Source: Arachis hypogaea (taxonomy: Eukaryota; Streptophyta; Magnoliopsida; Fabales; Fabaceae). From it: 64,000 bases of DNA. How positions within the stretch are numbered: the first letter of the stretch is position 1; every line of letters starts with the position of its first letter. The notes under the pieces were generated by a model that had not been told where the DNA came from, ran no database searches, and saw nothing but the letters and a program-made list of their open reading frames with translations. The stretch covers positions 76,760,687-76,824,686 of the forward strand of contig NC_092052.1 of NCBI RefSeq assembly GCF_003086295.3, given 5' to 3'. Made by a program: the position numbers and the translations under genes. Of the stretch, positions 27,012-36,286 are shown one piece after another.

Positions 27012-27570
27012 TTTTACGTCGTCCCGACCATCGTTCTTTAAATGACGCTGTCCCGGGATGGACACCTAAAGGCGAGCCGTAATGGCCTCATCTTTTGCAG
27101 GCTCCTCCAGGTTTTTTTTTGTTGGTTGTTTTTTAACGTTCTACTGATCCTCGTCCTTGAATTGACGCTATCCCGAGGAAGACACCTAAAGGCGAGCCGT
27201 AATGGCCTCATCTTCGGCAGGCTCCTCCAGTTTTTTTTTCGATTTTTTTTTACGTCGTGCTGACCCTCGTTCTTTAAATGACGCTATCTCGAGGAGGACA
27301 CCTAAAGGGGAGCCGTAATGGCCTCATCTTCGGCAGGCTCCTCCGGTTTTTTTTACGTCGTCCCGACCATCGTTCTTTAAATGACGCTGTCCCGGGATGG
27401 ACACCTAAAGGCGAGCCGTAATGGCCTCATCTTTTGCAGGCTCCTCCAGGTTTTTTTTTTGTTGGTTGTTTTTTAACGTTCTACTGATCCTCGTCCTTGA
27501 ATTGACGCTATCCCGAGGAAGACACCTAAAGGCGAGCCGTAATGGCCTCATCTTCGGCAGGCTCCTCCAA
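27012..27570. repeat. Short tandem duplication, ~339 bp (3 monomers)
   Basis: A three-monomer cassette containing acgtcgtcccgaccatcg, the rare cttttgcaggctcctccagg and gttggttgttttttaacg is present at about 27016 and again at about 27355. The copies are almost identical, so the step is young. It ends about 180 bp before the retrotransposon insertion point. Confidence 0.8.
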
Positions 27571-27744
27571 TTTTTTTTCGATTTTTTTTTACGTCGTGCT
27601 GACTCTCGTTCTTTAAATGACGCTATCCCAAGGACACCTAAAGGCTAGCCGTAATGGCCACATCTTCGGCAGGCTGCTACAGTTTTCTTCCGATTTTTTT
27701 TACGACGTGCTGACCCTCGTTCTTTAAATGACGCTATCCCGAGG

Positions 27745-27749
27745 AGGAC
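27745..27749. repeat. Left 5-bp target-site duplication (aggac)
   Basis: The five bases before the LTR are aggac, and the same five follow the other LTR at 37798. Removing the element and one copy restores the normal satellite run gaggaggacacctaaagg, showing the element inserted into a finished satellite monomer. Five bp is the usual duplication size for Ty3/gypsy integration. Confidence 0.9.
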
Positions 27750-28460
27750 TGATGAGAAGACTTTTGCGTGGTCTAGAATTTTGTGGATAAATCCTCGTTG
27801 CAAGTATAGTTTCTAAAGCTTCAAAAGTCCTTTCATACAAACATTTTTGGTTGTCACAAGTAACAAACCCCTTAAAAATTGTTAACTGAGTATTCAAACC
27901 TCGGGTCGTCTTCTCAAGGAACTGCAAGGAAGTATGTTCTTATTATTGGCTATGGAGATTGTAAATTCGGGGTTTCAAGAATGAGGAATAAATATGAAAA
28001 TTAATTTAAATGGCAATTAAAATAAATAAATACTGTAAAGCAAACTTTTAGCAAGGTAAGAGAAATTGGAAGTCCAACTTAGTTATTCCTCTCACCAATA
28101 GTGAAAGTTGAATCTTAATTCCACTTAGTTAACCTTTACTAAAGCAAAGGAAAGTCAAGAGACTAATTAGTTTGACCTTCCAATCCTATTTATTTCCTAA
28201 GAAAAAGTTGGGATTATTGAAGTTTAGTTCAATTAGCAAGATAACGATTATCACTTATGCTGAGTTTAATAACTGTTGAGTTACTGATTTCTTAACCAAG
28301 ACCAAAAGGGGAGAAAGTAAAATTGCTGGAATAAAAGTGTCCTTAGATGGAAAGCAATGGTAACACAAATTAAGGAGAAAGCAGTCAATAACTAAAATAC
28401 CTCAAATAATTATTAATTCAATTCATAACATGGAAAGGGTTCATAAGCCAATTTGGCAAT

Positions 28461-28468
28461 ATTTATAG
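28461..28468 (-). promoter_or_regulatory. Putative TATA box in LTR
   Basis: On the minus strand this reads CTATAAAT, close to the plant TATA consensus. The CpG-palindrome block (28778-28960) and a hairpin (28587-28608) lie upstream in element sense. The same octamer is in the 5' LTR at 36995-37002, where it would drive the element. No transcript evidence is available. Confidence 0.35.
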
Positions 28469-28586
28469 ATACGAATAAAAGCATTAAAGTAAAAGTGGCA
28501 TAGAAACATAAATTAAAGTAAATATTAAACTTGGATCGAGAGTTACTCTTAAAAACTAAGAGAAGTCCTAAATCCTAATCCTAAGA

Positions 28587-28608
28587 GAGAGAGGAGAGAA
28601 CCTCTCTC
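28587..28608. other. 8-bp perfect hairpin in LTR
   Basis: gagagagg, a 6-base loop agagaa, then cctctctc: a perfect 8-bp inverted repeat. In other LTR copies the loop is slightly different (agacaa at 37130 and 60644) while the stem is kept. The role is unknown. Confidence 0.5.
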
Positions 28609-28777
28609 AAACTAAATCTAAATCATGGAAAGTGAAAATTGGCGAGCTCTCCCTGAATGGATGCATTCCCCCACTTCATAACCTCTGGTCTATGCCTTCT
28701 GGACTTGGATTTGGGCCAAAAAGGGCTTCAAAATTCGCTATGAGCGTTTTCTACAATTTCTGGTGCGTGGCCTCTGT

Positions 28778-28960
28778 CACGCGTCCGCGTGGGTCACGCG
28801 GTCGCGTCGTTCGGAGCTTTTGCTTGCCATGCGGTCGCGTTTGTCATGCGACCGTGTCATGTGCGTTCTGCTTAAGGCGCGCGGTCGCGTCAGTCATGCG
28901 ACCGCGTCGCTGCTTCTTTGCGCTTAGCACGCGTCCGCGTCGCCCATGCGATCGCGTGGA
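28778..28960. repeat. CpG-dense palindrome-pair block in 3' LTR (copy 1)
   Basis: Four pairs of 8-mers of the form GCGNNCGC or close variants, each pair separated by 9 bases and so 17 bp centre to centre: gcgtccgc/gcggtcgc, gcggtcgc/gcgaccgt, gcggtcgc/gcgaccgc and gcgtccgc/gcgatcgc. The block is far richer in CpG than the surrounding AT-rich LTR. In element sense it lies upstream of the putative TATA box, so it may be an enhancer-like or methylated control region (inference). Confidence 0.8.
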
Positions 28961-29262
28961 TGCCAATTTCCTCAGAAGCTCCGTTTTGTGCTTTCCTTCC
29001 AATGTTGTATGTTTCCTTTCCATCCTTTAAGTCATTCTGCCTTAGAAAATCTGAAACTACTCAACACACTAATCACGGCATCGAATGGAACAAAGGTAAT
29101 TAAAAATAATTAATTTTAAAGCTTAGGAAACATGTTTTTCACATATATCACATAATAAGGAAGGGAAAGTAAAACCATGCAATTAATATGAATAAGTGGG
29201 TGAAGGATTGAATAAATCACTCAAATTAAGCACAAAATAACTCATGAAATATGGGTTTATCA

Positions 29263-29278
29263 ACCTCCCCACACTTAA
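29263..29278 (-). other. Polypurine tract (copy 1)
   Basis: Minus strand reads TTAAGTGTGGGGAGGT directly before the 3' LTR start TGATAAACCC. This is the expected place and composition for the plus-strand DNA primer of an LTR retrotransposon, and it fixes the orientation as minus. Confidence 0.88.
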
Positions 29279-31051
29279 ACAATAGCATGTCTCATGCTAA
29301 ATCCAAGGTAAAGAATAAGGTAAGGTTAAAGTGGTGGAATGTTATGCAATGCAACCTATTCTAAATGCAACTACCTAAATGAATGATGCATCATGCAATT
29401 CTAATTTATTCACTCATATATAAAACTTACAGGTAGTTAAATTAATTCACATTCTCAAGGAGTCATATATGTATATATAGCCAAGCCTTAGATAATCAAT
29501 AAGCACTTTTACAATTGAGATGGGAGAAGAAACATTTGCAAGACAATTAGATAATTCAAATAGAGATAAATGTTAATGAGCTATTGAACCCTCACTGGAT
29601 TTGTGTTTACTCTCTAGTTACTCAGTGTTTATTGGGTTAATCACTCTATTCCTCTTTTTATTCTTCCTTTCTATAACTTTGTTCTTCATCTAACCAATCA
29701 ACAATTATAGAATACAGTCATACCAAAAATCATGAGGTCTTTAATTAAGGTTGTAATGGGGCCAAGGTAAAGGTAAGGATATATGTATAAGGCTAAGTGA
29801 GCTAATAAGTGAATCCTTAATTAGACTAAAATCTCACCTAACATACATATTTAGTAAGACAAAACTTTTTTACCTATTTTCCCATATTTTCCCACTTGTT
29901 GTTACATGCTCATGTTTCAAAATTTTTTTTTATTCTTATTCCGTGTGCATTGCTTTTATTTTTGCATTTGGGGAATTCTTTATCCCTTTATTTTTGCAAT
30001 TTTTTTTAATACACATGGTAATTTAATCACTTTGATTTCTCATGAGCATGCTTCCCAAAAATTTCTTAGTTGAATTATTTTATTCTTTTCAACTCTTCTA
30101 CCTTTTGTTTTTATCATCCATGTTCCCAATAGGTTTCCCACAATTAAACTATTCATAATTTTCTATCTTAAACTAACCAAGGATTCAACTTGGGATTTTT
30201 TGTTTGTTTTTTAGCTTAAGGCTAGTAGTGTGGTTAATAGAATAAAAGCGAATTTAAAGGCTCAAGGGGGCTAACAAGGGTGATGTGAAAGGTAGGTTAT
30301 TTTGGGATAAGTGAGCTTAAAATCAATTGATGGCCTCAATCATTCTTTTGGTATGTATCTATATCTATATTCTATATTTGGACATATAGATTAAAACAAA
30401 GTAAAGAATATCAGAATATAAAAGAAGGGTGGAACACACAGGAATAAAAATTATGGTTTAAATGTAACCATACAATTAAGCTCAAAACTCACAGGCTATG
30501 TGTTCTCTAGCTCAAAAATCATTTATCAGTTATGTATGTCATGCAGGTTTAGTTAAAAATTCTCATTATTCTCAATGTAAAACTTATATTGAATGGCTTT
30601 AAAGTTTTAGTGTTACTCCTTGATGAAATGTTGTTAACTTAACTACATGATGTAATGCTATATATACAGGGTTTATGGATTTTAATCTGTTATGTTCAAG
30701 TTCCTAGCTTACTTCCTTTTTATATTTATCAAATTAAACTAAGCTATAACTAAGCTATCTTTATGTTAAAAAGGGTAAACTATACTAATTGATCCACTAA
30801 TAAGTTAGAATTGCAGACTAAACAAAATAACTAAATAACTAAAATATGAACTAAAAATACAAAATGTAGAAAATAGAGTAAAAATACATAAGAGTGGCAG
30901 TGTATAAGTACTCAGAAAATAAAAATAAAGAGAAAAATATAGAAAAATATCCCAAAATAAAAGAAAAAGAGATGTAGTGGTTCATCAAAATAAAACGCCA
31001 GAGATGGCGATTTCCCCACACTTAAAGTGAAGCATCGTCCCTGATGCTCAG
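29279..31051. other. AT-rich non-coding part of element interior (copy 1)
   Basis: About 1.8 kb between the polypurine tract and the end of the second internal frame. It is AT-rich with T and A runs and no minus-strand reading frame of note. It resembles the long untranslated 3' region found in non-autonomous LTR elements. I see no tRNA or second transposon here. Confidence 0.6.
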
Positions 31052-32509
31052 TCAAGCCGGGTGTGAATGGATGTCATCACTGGTAGGGATGGTAGCTGGT
31101 GTCTCAGTGGTGGTGACTGGCTGAGGATCTGGTTGCTGCAGAGGAGGTACTGACTGGATCGGGATCTCCGGATCTGCAGCCTCAATCTGATGGGGAACCT
31201 CCTGATGTGGGGCAGCCTGCTCTGTGCCTGCCTGCGGATGGGTCTCCTCCTGGGAATGAATCTCCTCCTCGTGCTCATCCTCCTCCTCCTCTGATGCCTC
31301 TGATGGTGTGTCAGGCTCGGAAGGGATGTCACTACCCTGTCGGATCATCAGCTTCAGATGCGCATAGCGTCGCTTGCTGCGACGCTCCAATCTCTCATAC
31401 CGGCGCCGGTTACGGCGCTCCATCTGATCAAGCTGTCGGAATAAGCGGTGCACGAGGCAGTACACTGGCTCTGAGGCAGGTGGAGGTGCAGTGGTGGTGG
31501 CAGGGGCAACTGTGGAGGAAGAGGGTCCAGCAGACGGTGGGGCTGTCTCAACAGTAGCAGTGAAGGGTGGTGGTCTGTAGCTCAAGGCCAGGAAGTTCCT
31601 ACTGTGAAGAATGATCTTCCTGCAGTTCGCCGCTGGTGGTCTCTCATCGGCATCCTCCCATGGCACGTCAGCTCGACGGCCTAGCTATGTAACCAGATAA
31701 GGAAAGGGGAGGGTGCCGCGGACGTGGACCCTGGCCATATAATGCCGGATAAAGCGTGGCAAGTACAGGTCCTTACCCTCCATCACACACCATAGGAGGG
31801 TGATCATAGCAGCCGGGATCTCCGTTTCATGAGTACTCAGCATCACAAAATTACTCAGGATCTGATGCCATAACCGAGCCTCATCATTCAAATATGCCCT
31901 CTTGATCCCTCTAGGCATGGTGGTGTCCTGACCCATCTCCCAAGGAACAGTCGGGTCGAGGGCTATCCGTGCCTTAACAGCATCCCAATCAAATCGCATA
32001 TAGCGCATGTCCTCCTCAGACTTTTTGTAACCATCAGGCTGATAGGACTTAGGTGGAAGCTGTAGGATGTCTTCAATGGCCTCCTCAGTGACCAGAATCT
32101 GCTTTTCTCTCAGGTTCACTGCATCTAGGGTGGTGATGTAGTAGTTGCAGTAGAATTCCCTAACCCAAGATGCATTGACCTCTATCAGTGCTCTCTCCAG
32201 AAAGAACCAGCCTCTTTGCTTGATTTGCTCAGTGGTGTATTGCTGGAGTGCTTTTGGAATCTTCAGAGTTCTCTCCAGGTATATGTTCCTGGAGTTTGCA
32301 AATGCTGGATACTTCAGCTCACAGTATCGGTTTACAAATTTTACGGAATCATTTGCAGGGAGCAGCTGGTCAGCTTTTTCCTGCTGGGTAAAGTTCTTCT
32401 CCCGCCAGGAGGAATCGTGCATGAGATCAATGATGGACACAGCTGATTCTCCTCTTTTACGCTTGCCAGTTGTAGCTTTGCCTTTACCTTTCCTCTGACT
32501 GGCAGACAT
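31052..32509 (-). pseudogene. Broken frame like 'putative plant transposon protein' (copy 1)
   Basis: One frame of about 485 codons in element sense, broken by a TAG at 31685-31687. I chose the start at MSASQRKGKGKATTGKRKRG (32509), a basic possibly nuclear-targeting N-terminus; an upstream in-frame Met at 32629 adds 40 hydrophobic residues. The part before the stop has a globular segment (FVNRYCELKYPAFANSRNIY... VREFYCNYY... PWEMGQDTTMPRG) that I associate with the plant domain called 'putative plant transposon protein' (PF20167, from memory). After the stop the same frame continues through a Pro/Thr-rich stretch, a basic segment MERRNRRRYERLERRSKRRY and an acidic tail EASEEEEDEHEEE. Copy 2 has CAG at the TAG position. 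Function unknown; it is not an RT or integrase. Confidence 0.7.
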
Positions 32510-33500
32510 CCTGAAAAATGGAAAACCAGGATATATAAAAATAGGAAAGCAAATAGGCAAAGAATCAATGAAAACACAGAGTGGCACAGGAGAATTAGAA
32601 CGAGGTAAATGAGTTAAGTAAATGTGCATTCAGGATTGTATAGGAATAAAAAGTTCAAAAGGAAAATTTCACAATCTAAAATGTAATTGAATTCGTGTTA
32701 AACAGAAAAAATTATCATTATGCCATGGTTAGAAAGTTAAAGGAAAGTGAAAAACTAGAAAAGAGATTTTAAAAGGTTAGCTTGGTTAAAATTTGATAAA
32801 GAAGTTAGTAATTTAAAATCAGGGAGTCAGTAAAAAGTGGGTTAAGGTAAGTGGCATAAAGAAAATATTCCATGTAACAAGGATTCACAGGTAGGAACTA
32901 TAAGTAACTCACAACCAAACAAGAAAGCAAGTTGATGCTGATTCAAATAGATATAAAGAAAGCAAAAATTGGAATCAAAACATCACAAATGCAGTTTATA
33001 AACCAGGAAATCAAAAAGGATAAGAATGCATGCCCAGGCATTCATGAAATGGTTTGGTTAAAGCAGAGGAAAACAGAGTTCAAATTGCCAAACCGAAACA
33101 TGAGTGAAAACATTTTTACAGAAATTTGGGCAGCATTTCGGCTAAAATTGGATTATCCCGGAAAATAAACAACAATCAAAGCAGTTCATATAAATTAAAA
33201 ATCAAGCTACAGTTACAGATAATGAATAGAAACATGAAAATTCAGAGTAATAAGCAGCAAATGCAGGAAATCACAGCATATGAACAGGGTCACAGCAACA
33301 GCAGAATTGCAGATATGATAAAGCAGAAATAGGAACAATGCAAGTAAACAGACGTAAATCCACTAACCACATCCTAGGCTACCTAACAACCTAAAATCCA
33401 CTACAACATGCATATCTAGTTATCCTAAACATGAACATAAACGGAAAAAAATAAGAAAAACTACGAATGGATAAAAGGGATCGCGTGTTGCGGAACCTGG
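32510..33500. other. A-rich non-coding spacer inside element (copy 1)
   Basis: About 1 kb of AT-rich sequence upstream, in element sense, of the broken second frame. Short plus-strand frames (32932-33168 and 33126-33332) are antisense to the element, low complexity and not supported. It probably serves as leader or spacer of the element RNA. Confidence 0.5.
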
Positions 33501-33519
33501 AAGGCGAAAGAAGGAGGAT

Positions 33520-33905
33520 GGGGTATAGGGGTGGCTGGGGGTGGTGGCGGTGATGTCCGGCGCGGCTGTTGGCAGCGGTGGGGACGGCGGTGCGGTGCTG
33601 CTTGTGTGGCAGTTCGGGCAGGGGGGAAGGGAGGGGGTAATGGGGTTGGGGGTTCTAATGTGGTTGCGGGTGGGTGGCAGATGGGGGCGGTTGGCGGCAG
33701 TGGGTGGTGGCGCGGATGGGAGCAGTGGCAGAGATGGGGGGAAAGAAGAAAAAAGGAGGAAAGGGCGGGGGGGAGAAAGGAAGGGGGTGGTCGGCGGCGT
33801 CTGGGGGTCGGCGGCGATGGTGGCTGGGGGTGGTGTTTGAGGGTTGGGGGAGAAGAGAGGGAAGGGGTTGGGGTTCAGGGGTGGGGCGCGAGAATAGGGT
33901 TCGCG
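33520..33905. other. G-rich stretch with G-quadruplex potential (copy 1)
   Basis: The plus strand is strongly G-rich, with many runs of three to six G and few C. At 33616-33652 there are at least five G-runs with loops of 7 nt or less, fitting the simple quadruplex rule. In element RNA (minus sense) this is a C-rich tract. Overlapping plus-strand Gly/Trp-rich frames and minus-strand Pro-rich frames are products of composition, not likely proteins. Confidence 0.6.
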
Positions 33906-33933
33906 TGGCCTGGGGGGTTATATTTTGAAATCT

Positions 33934-34394
33934 ACGCGGCCGTGTAGGGCACGCGGTCGTGTGGTGGGGGTGAAATAGGGACGACGCGATCGCGTGGGTC
34001 GCGCGATCGCATGGAAGGGATGGAAGAGGGGATAACGCGATCGCGTAGGTCACGCGATCGCGTCGCTGGAATTTGTGCTAGACGCACGATTCCAGCGTCG
34101 TTTCAGCGCAACTCTCTGTCTCCTTCTAGGGTGTTGTGCAATCCATGCGACGCGATCGCGTCGCTCACGCGGTCGCGTGGGATTGGTATTGTGCAAGTGA
34201 CGCGATCGCATGGGGCATGCGATCGCGTGGGTCAATTTGTCCAAATTGCACAAGGGCCACACGATTCCAGCCTAACTTTCTGGACGTTGGATCTTTACGC
34301 CGATCTTCAGGTCACGCGACCGCGTGGTTGACGTGGTCACGTGGGTTATGTTTTCGCAATATGACGCGATCGCATGGGGCATGCGGTCGCGTCG
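33934..34394. repeat. CpG-dense palindrome-pair block, internal (copy 1)
   Basis: Seven pairs of GCGNNCGC-type 8-mers, each with a 9-base spacer (17 bp centre to centre). Eight exact GCGATCGC octamers occur in about 400 bp. Spacers are variable but end mostly in cac, cat or gac (gtgggtcgc, gtaggtcac, gtcgctcac, atggggcat, gtggttgac). Pairs are separated by ordinary sequence of different lengths. The same grammar is found in the LTRs, suggesting a shared cis-acting role or repeated internal copying. Confidence 0.8.
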
Positions 34395-34601
34395 TACACC
34401 CTTTTTTTTGTGCAGAATGCAATGATTAATATGAGTGTTATGCATGATTCCAAGTTCAATAAAGTAAAATAAAAAGGAAGTAAAAATAAAAACAAATAGC
34501 ATGAAATAAACTAAAAAAGAAGCGACCATACCATGGTGGGTTGTCTCCCACCTAGCACTTTTAGTTACAGTCCTTAAGTTGGACATTGGTTGAGCTTCCT
34601 T

Positions 34602-36167
34602 TTATGGTGGCTTGTGTTTAAATTCATCCAGAAATCTCCACCAATGCTTGGAATGCCAATAGTCTCCGGGGTCCCAAACTAGGCATGTAAAGCTTCTGAG
34701 CAGCTTCAAACAGATTTTCAGACTCTCGGGATGACGAATGTCAGGATAGAGTCCATGATTCCAAGCCTTGCATTTAAAACCGCCTCCGTCTTGATCTACA
34801 TGTTTCCATCCGGGCGGTTTAAAAAGTAGATTTTCACCATGGTGACCAAACATTCTCCGTGATCCATTCGATTGAACATGATACCAATCCGTGCACTTCG
34901 AGTTGAAGCGCGGAACCTTATTGAACCTTGTGCACCAGCTCTAAGTACGAACCATTTCCCTCTTACTCTTAAAGCCGCAAAGAGCTCTAAGCTGGCCATC
35001 TATTTCAAGAAAACCATATTCAAGTGAATAAGTAAAGTTATAGGTTAAGGATTGTACCCACTTGAAGCTTGTATTGGGTGGCAATGGCCTTGGGGTAGGT
35101 GTTTCTGGTGGTTCTATAAGTTCTTCTCCCTTGGGTTCTTCTGTGAATTTCTCCACTTCCTTGCAAGAGTCTTCAAATGTAGTATCACCTTGGTCAAAGT
35201 CTTCTATGTCTTCCTCATCACTCGAGTCATAGATTGGAGGTTGAGAGAAATCTACCTCTGTATCATCTTCGTATTCGTCTGGGGAAGATTCTTCGATCTC
35301 AGAGAATTCACTTGCGGATGCAAGTTCATTACTAAGAGAGATAGACTTGTGACTATCACTATCAAGGGAATTTGCTTCTTGGATTATTCCATCTGATTCT
35401 TCATAAACGACTTACCTTGGGGGTTGTGCACTATCCTCCTTAGCATCAACTGTAACGTCCTTGACGGAGTTCTCTTCAGCTCTGGATTCCCATGGAGGTT
35501 CAGCATCTCCTAGATCTTCAACCAACTCTTCTTCTTGAACAATGACAGCTTCTTCTACTTGTTCTAGTATAAATTCATGCTCTGTCTTGTCCACTGGAGT
35601 CTCTAGTACCTCTTTCATGTTACGCTCTTCATGAAATTGTCCACATGGGGTTGTGGTTGGTCCTTGAATGTTTGAGCGTCTAGAAACCCATTGGATTACT
35701 GCTTGCTCCAATTGTCGAATGGTTGTTTGAAGTTTATTTACTGTTTCCTTCAGGCGAACCTCTTATTCTCGGGGTGCTGGATTTGGACATGATACATAGG
35801 AAAGTGGTGGTGATTGGGAGTGATTAGATTGGTACTGAGGTAAGGAAGGATCATACGGTGGCGAATGGTAAAGAGAAGCTTGTGAGTGTGGTGGTTCGAG
35901 GTTATGTTGAAAGGATGGTCTATAGGCACGGGGTGGGGCTTGTTGGTAGTTACAAGGTTGTCCACCATATCCTTCAGCTGGGTATGCACGGTAGAATGGT
36001 CCTTGTCCATGATATCTCGGAGGGTGTTGTTGACTAAAGGGTTGATTATATCCTCTTGGCTCCATCCATCCTTGATTGGCCTGACCTTGATGCATATTCC
36101 TGTTGTAACTTCTATTTCCTTCAACCAAGTTAGAACCAAACTCAAAGCGAGAGGGGTGAGAGTTCAT
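34602..36167 (-). pseudogene. Broken PBS-proximal frame (gag-position ORF), copy 1
   Basis: A single minus-strand frame of about 520 codons, starting at MNSHPSRFEFGSNLVEGNRS (36167), about 120 bp after the 5' LTR. It is interrupted by TAA at 35763-35765, TAA at 35412-35414 and TAG at 34941-34943, with the frame unchanged across all three. Order: Tyr/Gln/Pro-rich N-terminus; Leu-rich possible coil (VRLKETVNKLQTTIRQLEQA); acidic middle (VEDLGDAEPPWESR, then a Ser/Asp/Glu-rich run); C-terminal part with KHVDQDGGGFKCKAWNHGL and WWRFLDEF. No CCHC zinc knuckle or protease motif is seen. The position fits a gag slot but I cannot assign gag homology. Similar strings are, from memory, frequent in Arachis repeat proteins. 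Confidence 0.65.
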
Positions 36168-36265
36168 GGTAGCAGATAAAATTAAAAAGGAAAAAAAATA
36201 AAAATAAATAAACAAGCAAAAGAAAAATATTTACAATAACCAATAATAAGGCACACGTTAGCAGT

Positions 36266-36283
36266 TCCCCGGCAACGACGCCA
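36266..36283 (-). other. Primer-binding site, tRNA-Asp type (copy 1)
   Basis: The plus strand reads tccccggcaacgacgcca, matching the 3' end of plant tRNA-Asp(GUC), known from memory as TCCCCGGCAACGGCGCCA, at 17 of 18 positions. It is 3 bases (ttt) from the 5' LTR, as expected for initiation of minus-strand DNA synthesis. This type of site is typical of Athila/Tat-like Ty3/gypsy elements. Confidence 0.88.
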
Positions 36284-36286
36284 TTT

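Larger units (their letters stand above)
4994..27749. repeat. Diverged satellite array with higher-order structure
   Basis: About 200 monomers of the same family in the same orientation as 1-3993, but diverged from each other. Many have two T-tracts split by a short linker (ctgg, atgg, ccag, gttgg, or ttttcttccgatttt). Recurrent variants include acgttctgctgaccgtcg with ttttttaattg; acgtcgtgccgaccatcg with gctgtcccgggatgg; cactacgtgctgaccctaat with aaataacgctatcctg; and a deleted type cccgaggacacctaaaggctagcc. They recur in similar order, which is higher-order organisation. A marker unit starting acatctaaaggtgagccg occurs near 5051, 8639, 12128, 14480, 16586 and 20596. No gene is visible in this stretch. 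Confidence 0.95.
27750..29262 (-). repeat. 3' LTR of copy 1
   Basis: A 1513-bp LTR, left on the plus strand and therefore 3' in element sense. It starts tgatgagaagac after the target duplication and ends gggtttatca before the polypurine tract. It is AT-rich with one strongly CpG-rich block at 28778-28960. By eye, about 28 substitutions separate its first ~820 bp from the other LTR at 36287, roughly 3%. An antisense frame at 28632-29030 is created by the CpG block and is not taken as a gene. Confidence 0.93.

Noticed and set aside
28632..29030. 132-residue plus-strand frame in LTRs, also at 37166 and 60680
   Set aside because: Antisense to the element and produced by the CpG-rich palindrome block, which lacks stops; repeated CDRV/RPRG strings reflect the DNA motif.
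33531..34053. Gly/Trp-rich plus frames and Pro-rich minus frames, also near 56934-57566
   Set aside because: Created by the G-rich tract; low complexity in all frames and unequal between copies because of one-base indels.
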